From: Haematobia irritans
Lineage: Eukaryota > Arthropoda > Insecta > Diptera > Muscidae
Direction: 5' to 3'
DNA: 64,000 bases
Assembly (NCBI RefSeq): GCF_050003625.1
Contig: NC_134400.1
Span: 59,152,066-59,216,065, forward strand
This document shows positions 1-12,639 of the stretch, one piece after another (the stretch's first letter is position 1; every line of letters begins with the position of its first letter). Under the pieces are notes generated by a model, which made no database searches, was not told the DNA's origin, and saw only the letters and a list, made by a program, of their open reading frames with translations. A program made the translations under genes and the position numbers.

Positions 1-765
1 TATAATTTTCCAAAGAACATTTTGTCATATATTTTCTAAAGAAAATTTTATTTTCAAATTGTGTTTCTATAAAGTTTCTTCTTAAACAATATATGTATTT
101 CTTAATTAAATTATTTTAAAAATGTTCTTTGAAAATTTTGTCTAAGCCTTGTGAAAATTCTTGTTGAAATGGTTATTTCTATCGGAAAATTTGCTTCTAC
201 TGAAACTTTTTTCAAATTTGTCCTTCTACAGATTTTTTTCTAAATCTTTTGTAGCAGAAATTCTTGTTACAAATGTTATTTCTATAAATAATTTTGTTAA
301 TAGTTTGTTTCTAAAGAAATTCCTGTTACCAAATTTTCGTGTAAAAAAATTATTTCTACAGAAATTGTTATTAAAAACTTTATTTCTATCAGAAAATTTT
401 GTGAACATTTTGCTTCTACAAAATTTTTCTTTACAGGTTTGTTTTTGTTTTTAAATGTTATTTCTATAATTGTTTTTCATAACAAATTTTAATTTGATAG
501 AAGTTTTGTTTCTATAGAAACTTTCTACATTAACTACATTAATTTTTCCTAAAATGTACTTAAGAAATAAAGTTTTAACAAAATCTTCTAAAGAAATAAA
601 ATTTTGAAAAGTTTTCCAAAGAAATAAAATTTTGAAAATTTTTTCAAAGAAATAAAGTTTTGAAAAAATTTTCTGAAGAAAAAAGAATTTGACAGTTTTC
701 TAAAAAAATAAAATTTTGACAAAATTTTCTGCAGAAATTAAATTTTGAAAAAAAAAAATATAAAT
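1..765. repeat. AT-rich degenerate 29-bp motif array
   Basis: This stretch is made of decayed copies of a motif of about 29 bp whose core is TTTCTATAGAAA followed by ATTTTGTCAAAATTTTA. The motif runs in one orientation up to about 540 and in the opposite orientation (AAATAAAATTTTGAAAA) from there to 765. The same motif is far better preserved at 18510-19195. Small ORFs here are chance translations of the repeat. No gene is seen. Confidence 0.75.
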
Positions 766-1510
766 TGTACCTGATACTTTTCCTAGACGTTCTGGTCTTT
801 TCTTTTAATATGATTATAATGCGGCATTTAGATCTGTTTAACGATATATATTGAAAAAATGAATTCTAAAAACTCTTCATTTTGCCGACAGCGATAAGGT
901 AACTTAATACTATATATATTTCACTTGGTAACACTGGAATGAGATACTAGTTTTGCGAAATTCCCGCCATTTGTAAATGATTTGTTTTTCTGTTTGTTAT
1001 GTTAATTGGTGCAAATATACCATATGTATTGTAAGTGGTAATGTCAAAGAGCCATCAGCGCTTGCGTAGCTCAGCATGTAGCGCTGTGAAGTGGGGGTCC
1101 TGAGGTCCAGGTTCAAATCCTGTAGCACCTAGATTTTTGGATTTTGTTTTATTATATATAAGGTATGATAGTTAAACCTAAAACATATTTTTGCAGACAT
1201 TTTTCGAATTTTTATCCCTTATTGGGAATTTTTAAAATCATACTATGTTTTTGGGATTCTATTAATAAAAATGATGTTAGAAATTGATTGATTACTAACT
1301 TTTTTGATAAATGAAATATATTTGGAGAATTTAGACAACATTTTCTAACGAAATAAAGGATTGACAACATTTTAAATATTACACAGAAAAAATATAGTCG
1401 TCAACATATAAAAAAAACAGACGGCGAGTATTTTACGGCAGAGAACGATATAAATTATTGTACTTTCTAAAAGAGGATAATTTTTTCTATACCTTAGTTA
1501 GACGATTTGA
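766..1510 (+). repeat. Dispersed unit U, copy 1 (contains tRNA-like core)
   Basis: A non-array segment that recurs at 4500-5260 (direct), 11590-12340 (inverted) and, in part, at 12640-13020. Shared landmarks in order are CTAGACGTTCTGGT, ATTATAATGCGGC, GACAGCGATAAGGTAACTT, TTGGTAACACTG, a TTTGCGAAATTCCCGCCATTT block, the tRNA-like core, and a tail containing AAGGTATGAT and TATTGGGAATTTTTAAAATCATACT. The surrounding 29-bp arrays match too, so the duplicated block with copy 2 is about 1.5 kb (roughly 590-2110 with 4410-5945). No protein is encoded. Its class is unknown; I infer an interspersed repeat. Confidence 0.7.
1059..1130 (+). other. tRNA-like sequence (pol III box A and box B)
   Basis: Box A (TAGCTCAGCATG, 1067) and box B (GGTTCAAATCC, 1110-1120) are well kept and spaced as in a tRNA. 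The T arm pairs over four bases, but the acceptor ends do not pair and the D stem has a mismatch, so this is probably a tRNA-derived sequence and not a working tRNA. It sits inside repeat unit U, and the same core occurs at 4808, 11967 (minus) and 12937. Confidence 0.6.
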
Positions 1511-4410
1511 CTTAACAATGGACTTTTATACCTTTTATTATTCATAGAACAAAATTTTGAAAAATTTTATACAAAAACACAAAATTGTCTAAAAAAGTTT
1601 TTTTTTTTTATAAAAGCAAAATCTTCTATAAGAACAAAATTTTATATTGGAGAGCATTTTGTATATTTACAATTCAATAATAGAGATTGTAAAACCAAAA
1701 TTTTTCATAATTTTCTACAAAGACAACACTTTGGCAAACTTTTGTATAGAAACAAAGTTTTTTTAATTTTTTTATAAAGTTCGTAAACAATTTTTTTCAA
1801 TACAAAAGTTTGTCAAATTTCTTTATAGAAACTTTTGTCAAAGTTGTCTTTTTATAGAAAATTTTGTAAAATTTGTAGTTTTGCAGAAGATTTTTGCCAA
1901 AATTTTGTTTCTGTTGAAAATTTTGTCAATTATTTTTTATAGAACATTTTGTCATAATTTTATTTCTGTATAAAATTTTGTTAAAATTTTACTTACATAA
2001 AATATTTAGTCAAAATTTTGATTCTATAGGAAATTTTGTTATTATAGAAAGTTTTGTCAAAAGTATATTTCTGTAGAAACTCTTTTTTCGTTTATGAAAA
2101 ACTTTATTTTTTGTTAAACATTGAATCTTTTTCAAAATTTATTAAACAAACAAAATTTTATACAAAAAAAAAAAATTTTAAAAAATGGTGAAATGTTTTA
2201 AAGAATGAAAGAAAAAATCTATAGAAACAACATGTGACAAAGTTTTGTTTTTTAAACAAATTTTTCATGGAACCACAATTTTGACCAAGTTGCCTATAGA
2301 AACCCAATTTTGATAAAATTGTCTACGAAAACAAAATTTTGATAAAATTGTCCATAGAAACACAATTTCCAGAATATTGAAACAAAAATGTGAAGAAACG
2401 ACGAAGTTTTGACTAAATTTTCTAAATAAATTAAAAATTTTTAAAAAATAAAAATAAAATTGTGATTTATATTGAACAAAACAAAAAATTTTGACATAAT
2501 TTTCTAAAGAAAAAATGTTTTTTGTTTTGAAATTCTTTTTTATTTACAATCTATCCTAGGGAAATAGGCAAATTAGATAACAGTTTTATATAATATTATA
2601 TACAACAATTACAGATGTTATGCAAATCCATCGAAATACATAACGTATAACAAAAAAAAAACACTTAGTGAGATTTGCTGTGTATTTTAAAACCACAGAT
2701 TAATTTCTAAAAGGCAAGTCTAGTATATGGTAGCGCTTTAGTCTTCTTGTTTCATTGGATCTGGTTGACATGATCGCCTATTCTGTTAAGATAGTTTTCT
2801 GATTGTATATTGAACAAAACAACAAATTTTGACATAATTATGTAAAGAAATAAAATTTAGACAAATTTTTAAAAAATAATTTCTATAAAACTTCAATTTT
2901 GACATACATGGTGGAAATTTTCTATAAAATTTTCTATAAAAATCAAATTTTAATTTTATAAATAAAATTTCACAATTTTCTAAATAAATAAATATTTTGT
3001 GAAAAAAGATACATTTTTGTAAAATAAGAATTTTTAACAAAATTTAAAATTTTTCAAAGAAATAAAATTTTGCAAAAATTTTGTAAAGAAATAAAACTTT
3101 CTACAGAAACAAAATTTTAAGAAAAATTTGTATTGAAGCAAAATTTTATATATAACTTTGGGATCCGTTTTATCGATGTGCTTTTTAATTTATGCTTTTA
3201 CATTGTTTTTTACTCGGATTATATTTGCCTATTTATGAAAAAATAGTTATTTTATTATTTTTAAATCTCTAAGTCTACTATATGCTTTTATATATTAATA
3301 AAATAAAAAAACCTTCGCGTGGGAATCGAACCCAGAATTCACGAATCCAAAGAGTATATATCACCCACTGGGCTATACAACCAATCTCACGCTGTGAGTA
3401 TTCGTAGTACTATGCATGCACAATTCAATGATACTAATAAAACAATAACTAGTCGCCGTTCAGTGTTACCAACTGCAAACATATTGGTAGCATATGTAAA
3501 ACTGTTGTTCGTTGTTCTCACAATTAAGACTTTTTAAGCATTTTTCCAAATACGTAGTTAATGCAAGATAATATTATAACTAAAGCAAACAGAAATTTAA
3601 GCAACGGAACAAAGTTGACGAAACATAGATTTAAACACACAGGTGTTAATATTTCGCTTCAATCTTTTATATTGCTGGACAAAATCTTTAAAATTTTTAT
3701 GAAACTTCTGGGTAAAAGTTGTGACGAAATTTATCTATCAGAAAAACTGTATTAAATAGTTTTTCTGATATATACATTTCCGTCTTGATCAAACTATTGG
3801 AAATTCTTCCCACGACACCTGACTGACGGAGAACTTTTGCATAAAGCAAAATTTGACCACATAATTTGTAGAAACGAATTTTTGAAAAATAGTTAATAGA
3901 AACAAAATTTAACAAAATGTTCTTAAGAAACTAACGTAGAAACAAAATAGATTTACAATTTAATAAAAGCATTTTTCATAGGAACAAAAATTTGGTACAC
4001 TTTTCTCTAAAGAAACAAAATTTTCTAAAGAAAAACAAATGTTGGCAAATTTTCGAAAATTGTATGTATAAGTGAAGTACAAACAAAATTTAAAATTTTA
4101 TTAAACAACATCTTTTTATAGAAACACAATTATGACAATAAAATTTTAGATATAAACAAAGCTTTCTTTTCTGTATAAAATCATTTTAACATTCATTATT
4201 TAAATGAAATATTGAAATATAAATAAAAGCATTTATTTATATAAAAGCATTTTATCATTCTGTATTTAAATGAAATATTTAAGAAAGAAATAAAATTTAA
4301 AACAATTTTTTCTTAGAAATAAACTTTCGGCATAATGTTCTAAATAAATAATATATTGACAAAATTTTCCATATAAATTAAATTTAAATAAAAAAACCCA
4401 AATTTTCTAT
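1511..4410. repeat. AT-rich degenerate 29-bp motif arrays, blocks in both orientations
   Basis: Continuous decayed copies of the TTTCTATAGAAA / AAAATTTTGTC motif, switching orientation several times (for example near 1745 and 2115). A tRNA-like segment interrupts it at 3312-3383. About 2540-2790 and 3170-3310 lack the motif, and nothing is recognised there. The short ORFs have no recognisable domain and follow the repeat. Confidence 0.6.
3312..3383 (-). other. tRNA-like sequence, different from unit U core
   Basis: On the minus strand, box A (TAGCCCAGTGG) and a perfect box B (GGTTCGATTCC, complement of 3322-3332) have tRNA spacing. The T stem pairs over four bases, but the acceptor ends do not pair. 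It may be the head of a tRNA-derived SINE or a tRNA pseudogene. Confidence 0.5.
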
Positions 4411-4499
4411 AGAAATAAAATGTTGAAAAAATTTTCTAAAGAAATAAAATTTTGGAATTTTTGATAAAGTAATAAAATTTTGACAAAATTTTCTGCAAA

Positions 4500-5260
4500 A
4501 ATTAAGTTGTGAAAAAAAAATATTATAACACTCCCTAGACGTTCTGGTTATTTCTTTACATCTGATTATAATGCGGCGTTTAAATCTGTTTTAAGATATA
4601 GATTGAACAAATTACTTGTAAAAACTCTTAATTTTACTGACAGCGATAAGGTAACTTTATCCTATATATATTTTAACTTGGTAACACTGTAATGAAGTAC
4701 TAGTTTTGCGAATTTCCCGCCATTTTTTATGATTTGTTTTTCTGTTTGTTAAGTTAAATGGTGCAATAGCATATGTATTGTAAGTGTTAATGTCAAAGAG
4801 CAATCAGTGGTTACGTAGCTCAATATGTAACGCAGTGGAGTGGGAGTACTGAGGTCTAGGTTCAAATCCTGTGGCACCCACATTTTTAGATTTTGTTTAA
4901 TTATATATAAGGTATGATAATTAAACCTAAAACATTTTTTTGCAGACCTTTTTCGAAACCGTATTATCCTTCATTGGGAATTTTTAAAATCATACTGTTT
5001 TTGGGAATCTATTAATACAAATGATGTTCGAAATGGATGAAATTTTGATGATAAATGAAATAAATTTGTAGGATTGAGACAACATTTTCTACAGCAATAA
5101 AGGATTGATAAAATTTTCAATATTTCATTGAAAAACTATTGTCGTAAAACAGATAATGATATAAATTGTTGCATTGTCTAAAAGTCGTTAATCTTTATAA
5201 TACGATTTGACTTAGTAATGGAATTTTATACCAGTTATTGAATCGATGTTAACTTGTCCA
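4500..5260 (+). repeat. Dispersed unit U, copy 2
   Basis: Direct copy of the unit at 766-1510, with the same landmarks in the same order and about 3.7 kb downstream. Flanking 29-bp motif arrays are also alike on both sides, so the duplicated block is larger than the unit itself. Compared with copy 1 it has many point changes and small indels, so the duplication is not recent. Confidence 0.7.
4808..4879 (+). other. tRNA-like core of unit U, copy 2
   Basis: Box A (TAGCTCAATATG, from 4816) and box B (GGTTCAAATCC, 4859-4869) are present. The acceptor stem does not pair, as in the other copies. It most likely is not a functional tRNA. Confidence 0.55.
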
Positions 5261-6354
5261 AAAAAAAATTTGAAACCTTCTGTTTTAACACATTTTTGAC
5301 AAAATATTCAATAGAACAAAATTTTTTATAGAAACAAAATTTTGTAAAAAAAAATCTATTAAAAGGGAACTGTGACAAAATGGGAAGAAAAATAAAAAAA
5401 ATTAAAAAACAAAATTGTCCAAAAAAATTTTGTTATAAAACCAAAATGTTCTATAAGAACAAAATTTTATATTGGAGAACATTTTGTATATTTTCAATTC
5501 CATAAAAAGTTTTAAACCAACATTTTAACATTACTACAAAAACAACATTTTGGTAAACTTTTGTATAGAAACAAGGTTTTTGTTCTAAATTTTAGTTTTA
5601 TAAAGTTCGTATTTTTTGTTTTCAATACAAAAGTTTGTCAAATTTCTTTATAGAAACTTTTGTCATAGTTGTCTTTTTATAGAAAGTTTTGTAATGTTTT
5701 TGGTTTTGCAAAGGATTTTTGTCCAAATGCTGCTTCAGTAGAAACTTTTGTCAATATTTTGTCGAAATTTTATTTTGTAAAAATTTTATGTCCATAAAAT
5801 ATTTAGTCAAAATGTTGTTTCAATTTTGTCAAAATTGTGTTTTTATAGAAATGTTTGTCAAAAGTATGTTTATGTAGAAACTCTTTTTTTCTTTTTTCGT
5901 TTTTGAAAAACATTGTTTCTTGTTAAACATTAACAACAAAACAGATTTAAATTCTTTTGTCAAAAATTTGTTGCTATAAAAAACTTTGTCACATTTGATT
6001 TATATAGACTTTTTTCTGTAGAACATCTTGTCAACATTTAATTTCATTAAAAAATGTTGTCAACATTTTTTTCTGTAGAAATTTTTTTTCAGTTTTTTTA
6101 AGAAAACTTATCAAAAAATTTCTAAAATTTTTTTTCTTTTGATTAAGCTACTCGTGTAGCTTAAATCAAAATAACAATAATGATTGCTCATATTTTTTTG
6201 TATAGAAAATTATGTTAAAAATTACCTTTTTTAAGAAAGTTTTGTAAGAAATTTATTTCTGTAAAACATGTTATTTTTTTAGAAAACTTTCTTTTGTCAA
6301 ATTTCTTTATAGAAACTTTTGTCATAGTTGTCTTTTTATATAAAGTTTTGATTT
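5261..6354. repeat. AT-rich 29-bp motif array with segments duplicated at 9515-9999
   Basis: Decayed 29-bp motif. Two pieces (5681-5787 and 6112-6297) recur almost base for base, joined together, at 9515-9790, and the second recurs again at 9838-9965. A hairpin, TTAAGCTAC-TCGT-GTAGCTTAA, lies at about 6146-6167 and is repeated at about 9646. Confidence 0.7.
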
Positions 6355-7496
6355 GTATACCCTCCACCATAGGATGGGGGTATATTAACTTTGTCATTCC
6401 GTTTGTAACACATCGAAATATTGCTCTAAGCCCCACAAAGTATATATATTCTGGGTCCTGGTGAAATTCTGAGTCGATCTAGCTATGTCCGTCTGTCCGG
6501 CTGTCCGTTCGTCTGTGGAAATCACGCTAACTTCCGAACCAAACAAGCAATCGACTTGAAACTTGGCACAAGTAGTTATTATTGACGTAGGTCGGATGGT
6601 ATTGAAAATGGGCCATACCGGACCACGTTTACGTATAGCCCCCATATAAACCGATCCTCAAATTTAACCTCCGGAGCCTCTTGGTGGAGCAAATTTCAAC
6701 CGATCCGGTTGAAATTTGGTACCTGGTTTTAATATATGGTCTCTAACAACCATGCAAAAATTGGTCCATATCGGTCCATAATTATATACAGCCCCATATA
6801 AACCGATCCCCAGATTTGACCTCCGTAGCCTCTTGGAGGAGCAAAATTCATCCGATTCGGCTGAAATTTGGTACGTGTTGTTAGTATATGATCTCTAACA
6901 AGCACGCAAAAATATGGTCTCTAACAACCATGCTAAAATTGGTCCATATCGGTCAATAATTATGTATAGCCCCCATATAAACTGATCCCCACGGTTGCCA
7001 CTAGGAACAAAAATTTTGCCAAAATTTGATTTCTAAAAAAATTTTACCGAAATTTGATTTCTAAAGAAAGTTTTACCAAAATTTGATTTCTATAGAAAAT
7101 TTTGCCAAAATTTGGTTTCTATAGAAAATTTTGCCAAAATTTTATTTCAATAGAAATTTTGTTAAAATTTTATTTCTATAGAAAATTTTGGCATAATTTT
7201 ATTTCTGTAAAAAAATTTTGCTAAAATGTTATTTCTGTGGAAAATTTTGCCAAAATTGTTTTGCTATAGAAAATTTTGCCAAAATTATTTTCCTAAAGAA
7301 AATATTGCCAAAATTTTAGTTATAAAGAAAATTTTGATTAAACTATAGCAAATTTTGGTGAAATTTTATTTCTGTAACTAATTTTGACAAAATTTTATTT
7401 GTATGGATGACAGTCTTTAATAGAAGTTTCTACGCAATCCATGGTGGAGGGTACATAAGATTCGGCCTGGCCGAACTTACGGCCGTATATACTTGT
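6355..7496 (+). mobile_element. DINE-1/Helentron-like element, family F1, copy A
   Basis: The 5' end is a small palindrome (TATACCC...GGGTATA around 6357-6385). It is followed by a conserved leader, a short GTCY microsatellite (about 6487-6516), about 150-bp central repeats ending in CCATATAAACCGATCCCC, and a 29-bp array (7010-7390). The 3' end has a GC-rich hairpin, GGCCTGGCC...GGCC, then ATATACTTGT. The motif CCCTCCACCAT near the start recurs inverted (ATGGTGGAGGG) near the end. Subterminal inverted repeats, GTCY, central repeats and a 3' hairpin are the described hallmarks of DINE-1-type non-autonomous Helentrons. It encodes no protein. Confidence 0.7.
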
Positions 7497-7548
7497 TTTT
7501 TTATTTTGCAAAAGATTTTTGTCAAAATTAGAAACTTTTGTCAATTTT

Positions 7549-9513
7549 TTTATACCCACCACCATAGAATGGTAACGGGGGTATAATAAGTTTGTCATTC
7601 CGTTTGTAACACATCGAAATATCGATTTCCGACTATATAAAGTATATATATTCTTGATCAGGGAGAAATTCTAAGACGATATAAGCATGTCCGTCTGTCC
7701 GTCTGTCTGTTGTAATCACGCTACAGTCTTCAATAATGAAGCAATCGTGCTGAAATTTGAAATCTTTTGTCTGCAGGCAGGTCAAGTTCGAAGATGGGCT
7801 ATATCGGTCCAGGTTTTGTTATAGTCCCCATATAAACCGACCTCCAAATTTGGGGTCTTTTGCTCATAGAAACCGTAGTTTTCATCCAATTTGCCTGAAA
7901 TTTAAAATCTGGAGGTATTGTAGGCCCCCATATAGACCGATCTCCCGATTTTATTTCTTGGGCTTCTAGAATCCGTAGTTTTTATCCAATTTGCTTGAAA
8001 TTTAAAATCTAGAGGTGTTTTAAGACCATAAAGAGGTGTGCTAAAAATGGTGAGTATCGGTCCATGTTTTGGTATAGCCCCATATAGACCGATCTCCCGA
8101 TTTTACTGCTTGGGCTTCTAAAATCTGTAATTTTTATCCAACTTGCCTGAAATTTTAAATCTAAAGGTGTTTAAAGACCATAAAAAGGTGTGCTAAAAAT
8201 GGTGAGTATCGGTCCATGGTTTGGTATAGCCCTCATATAGACCGATCTCCCGATTTTACTTCTTGGGCTTATAAAAACCGTAGTTTTTGTCAAATTTGCC
8301 TGAAATTGAAATTCTAGAGGTATTTTAGAACCATTAAGGGGTGCGCCAAAAATGGTGAGTATAGGTCCATGTTTTGGTATAGCCCCCATATAGACCGATC
8401 TCCCGATTTTACTTCTTGGGCTTCTAAAATCCGTAGTTTTTATCCAATTTGCCTGAAATTTAAAATCTAGAGGTGTTTTAGGACCGTAAAGAGGTGTGCT
8501 AAAAATGGTAGCATCGGTTCATGTTTTGGTATAGCTCCCGTATATACCGATCTCCCGATTTTACTTCTTTGGCTTATAGAAACCGTAGTTTTTATCCAAT
8601 TTGCACGAAATTTGAAATCTAGAATTATTTTACGAGGTGCGCCTAAAATGGTGGGAATCGGTCAATGTTTTAGTATAGCATCCATGTAGACCGATCTTTC
8701 GATTTTACTTTTTGGGTTTGTAGAAATCGTAGTTATTGTCTAATTTGCCTGAAATTGAAAATCTGGAGGTTTTGTAGGACTATAAATAGGTGTGCAAGAA
8801 ATGATTTCATTGTTTGGGATTCTAGAAACCGTAGTTTTTATCCAATTAGCCTGAAATTTGAAATCGATAAGTATTTTAGGACCATAAAGAGGTGTGCTAA
8901 AAATGGTGAGTATCGGTCCATGTTTTAGTATAGCCCCCATAAAACCGATCTCCCGACTTAACTTCTTGGGTTTCTAGAAACCATAGTTTTTGTCCGATTT
9001 GCGATAAATTGGAATGCCATAATATTGGTATTTTAGACACACAAAAACGTGAATCAGATTTAGGTTTTAGCGGTCCATTTTGTAAGGCCTCCGTATAGAC
9101 CGATTTCACTTCCTGAGGGTATAGAAGGCGCACTGATCAAGAAAATTGTTTGAAACTGAAAGTAAAATATTCAGATTTTAATTCTCGTAATCATATAAAT
9201 AATGCAGTTGGAAATCTAAAGATTTGCAAATCAAGGCGTTATTTCATCAGTTTCTTGCACACTTACAATAGATGTTAATGATTCCTCTAAAACTCAAACA
9301 AAAATGGTTCTTATAAATCCCAAATATGATATAGTCTTCATAGGTAAAATCTTTCAATTTATCTTCGGCAAGTGTACTAGTTGAACTGCTCTGCGTGGGA
9401 GAATATCTGTCATCAAACCCCTGAAATTTCAAAGGAAACTATAATATTTGATTCATGGTGGTGGGTATTTAAGATTTGGTCAGGCCGAACTTACTGCTGT
9501 ATATACTTGTTTT
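7549..9513 (+). mobile_element. DINE-1/Helentron-like element, family F2, copy B (full length)
   Basis: Same architecture as F1 but different sequence. It starts TATACCCACCACCATAG, has a leader with CGTTTGTAACACATCGAAAT, and a short GTCY run (about 7689-7712). About 150-bp central repeats follow, each with ATATAGACCGATCTCCCG and CAATTTGCCTGAAATT (7800-9000). The 3' end is a hairpin, TCAGGCCGA..., then ATATACTTGT. ATGGTGGTGGGTA near the end is the inverted partner of the start. It begins only about 50 bp after copy A of F1. The minus-strand ORFs across the central repeats are repeat translations. Confidence 0.7.
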
Positions 9514-11589
9514 ATAGAAAGTTTTGTAATGTTTTTGGTTTTGCAAAGGATTTTTGTCCAAATGCTGCTTCAGTAGAAACTTTTGTCAATATTTTGTCGA
9601 AATTTTATTTTGTAAAAAATTTCTAAATTTTTTTTTCTTTTGATTAAGCTACTCGTATAGCTTAAATCAAAATAACAATAATGATTGCTCATATTTTTTT
9701 GTATAGAAAATTATGTTAAAAATTACCTTTTTTAAGAAAGTTTTGTAAGAAATTTATTTCTGTAAAACATGTTATTTCTTTAGAAAACTTTGTTTTTTTT
9801 TTTTCTTTCCAATATATTGTCAAAATTTTATTTCCTATAACAATAATGATTGCTCATATTTTTTTGTATAGAAAATTATGTTAAAAATTACCTTTTTTAA
9901 GAAAGTTTTGTAAGAAATTTATTTCTGTAAAACATGTTATTTCTTTAGAAAACTTTGTTTTTTTTTTCTTTCCAATATATTGTCAAAATTTTATTTCCTC
10001 AGAACATGTTGAAAAACTTTATTCTTTTAGAAAATTTCAAAATTTTATTTCCGTAGAAATTTTGCGAAACTTTTATTTATATAGAAAATAACTAAAATGT
10101 TGTTTCTACAATTGTTTTGTTAAAATTTTATTTCTTTAGAAAATTATAGCGAACGTTTATTTCTAAGAAAACATGCGTTGCAAAAACAGTGAGCTCACCA
10201 GGAAGAAAACTTTGGGTTAATTTTAGTAAATTTTGAATATTTGTTGAAAATTTTAACTAAAAAGTATTACAAACGTTTGAATCACGCCGATGGCATAAAA
10301 ATAGGTAAATATTTTTCACTTGTTAAAGAAAATTTTGTAGTTTGAAGGAAAAACATAGAGTTCAAAATTGCAAGAATGTCTTTAGTGACAACGAAGTTCA
10401 AGGTGGATGCATTTTTTGGTAAAATTTACTAATTTAAAGAAATTTTGAACTATTTGGTGGAAAACACGAATTTAGTTAATCGTAATGCTTCATTTATGTA
10501 TATTTTTTCCTTGGTGTTAGTTAATTTAACTAACGTACATTGATTTCTTAGAAAATGATGTTAAAATTTTGTTTCTAAGAATAGTTTGGCAAATTGTATT
10601 TCTTTAGAAAATTTTGTAAAAATTTATTTCTGCGTGCGTCTATCCAACCATCTTGCAGTCTATAGGGCTTTGCCCAAATAAATTTGACAAACATTCTTTT
10701 CCTCTACTGGTTAAGCTACACTTGTAGTTTAGTCAATGCATGGTTTTAAGCTGAAATCAAAAAAAAAAAAAAACAACAACAAAATTTGTTTCTTTAGAAA
10801 ATTATGTCACAGTTTTTTTCTTTTCTTAGAAAACTTCGCCAAAATATTATTCATTTAGCAAGTTTTTAATGAAACTAAATATTGAAACAAGTTCTACAGA
10901 AAAAATCTATTAGAAATTTTTCTATTGGAAAAAAAACAAATTGTTGACATAAGAATACAATTTTTACTTTTTTAAATGTTTAACAAGAACAAAGTGTTTT
11001 AAGGACGAAAAAATAAAAAGAGTCTACACAAGCATCCTTTTGACAAAACTTTCTATAAAAACAAAATTTTTAATAGATATAATATTTTGACTAAATAATT
11101 TATGGAAATTAAATTTTAACAAAATTTTCTACAGCAGTAAGATTTTGACATAATCTTCTATAAAAAATTGACATTTTCTACAAAAAAAAAAAATGTTGAC
11201 AAAAATTTTCTGTAAACCCAAAAATTTTACAACAGTTTCTATAAAAGGAAGACTTTGATAAAAAGTTTCTAGAAAGAAATTTGACAACCTTTGGATTGAA
11301 AAAACATTTTTTATGAAATTTATAAAACTAACATTTTAAAAAACTTTGTTTCTACACAAAAGTTTGTGAAAATACTTTTCCATAAACTTTTTCATGGAAT
11401 TAAAAATATATAAAATTTTCTCCAATCTAACATTTTGTCAAAATTTTGTTCTTATAGAAAATTGTTATTTTATAAAAAGCTTTGTTTTTTAAGAAAAAGA
11501 AAAAGAAAAAAAATTTTGTCAAAGTTCCTTTTCAATAGATTTTTTTTTTTCAAAATTTTGTTTCTATAAAATATTTTGTTCTATAGAAT
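9514..11589. repeat. AT-rich 29-bp motif arrays with a local tandem duplication
   Basis: Decayed 29-bp motif in both orientations. About 165 bp at 9672-9835 are repeated directly at 9838-9999 with almost no differences, so this duplication is young. 10185-10560 lacks the motif. It holds AT-rich sequence with GTTAGTTAA and TTAACTAAC blocks, which may be a small MITE, but its ends are not clear. Confidence 0.6.
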
Positions 11590-12340
11590 ATTTTGTCAAA
11601 AATGTTAAAACAGAAGGTTTCGCATTTTTAAGGACAAGTTGACATTGATTCAACGGTATAAAATTCCATAGTTAAGTTTATCGTCATTGGCACAAGACAA
11701 CAACTTATATCATTGTTTGCCACAAAATACTCGTTTGAAAAACATTTTTGTTTTGTTTACGACAATATTTTTTCAGTGTAATATTGAAAATTTTGTCAGT
11801 TCTTTATTTCATTCGAAAATGTTGGCAATTTATAAAATCATTTTATTATTTTCAAAAAACATAGCATGATTTTAAAAATCAAAGGCTAATAAGGAATCGA
11901 CAAATAGATTAAATTTAACTATTATAGATATAATCAATTAAATAAAATCTAAAAGCACATAATCTCTAGGTGCAACAGGATTTGAACCTGGACTTCAGGA
12001 CTCCCACTCCACTGCGCTACATACTGAGCTACATAAGCGCTGATGCCTAATTGCTGTTAACACGTACAATACATATGATATATTTGCACCATTTAACTTA
12101 ACAACTAGAAAAACAAATCATAGAAAACTAGCGGGAATATCGCAAAACTAGCATCTCATTCTAGTGTTGCCAAGTGAAAGTACACATACAATTTAGTTAC
12201 CTTATCGCTGTAGACAAAATGACTTTTTGAAGACATTTTTTCAAAATACATCGATAAATAGCTGTAAACACACTGCGTTATAAAAAGATCTAAAAACAAT
12301 AAGAGAATGTCTAGCGGCAACATGATAGTATGTCTAAACT
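11590..12340 (-). repeat. Dispersed unit U, copy 3 (inverted)
   Basis: Inverted copy of unit U. The block GAAACCTTCTGTTTTAAC, which follows copy 2 at about 5273, appears inverted here at about 11605-11625, so the match extends past the core. The AAGGTAACT and GTAACACT landmarks are also present in inverse form. With copy 4 just downstream in the opposite orientation, the two form a loose inverted pair about 300 bp apart. Confidence 0.65.
11967..12040 (-). other. tRNA-like core of unit U, copy 3
   Basis: On the minus strand, box A (TAGCTCAGTATG) and box B (GGTTCAAATCC, complement of 11978-11988) are intact. The seven bases that would be the anticodon loop start with T, as in real tRNAs. The acceptor ends do not pair, so I infer a tRNA-derived element. 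Confidence 0.55.
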
Positions 12341-12639
12341 GATTTTTTATAGAAATACCTTTTAAATTTGTGGAAAAGTTATGTTTTTATAAATAATTTT
12401 TTTTTTCTGTAGAAAAATTTGTTGCTGTAAGAAATCTTGTCAACTTTTTGTGTATTACAATTTTTGTATAGAAAAAAAATGATAAATCATTACATTGAAA
12501 CAAAATTTTAATACAATCAAAATTTTATATAAAACCAAATTTTTTATACAAAAATTTCTCCAACAAAAATGTTTTAAATTAACAAAATTTTTTAAAAAGT
12601 ATTTCTACAAAAATTTATTTTGACACACATGGATAGGAA

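Noticed and set aside
161..454. 97-aa Leu/Phe-rich ORF resembling a membrane protein
   Set aside because: Translation of the AT-rich 29-bp motif; similar hydrophobic ORFs occur wherever the motif occurs.
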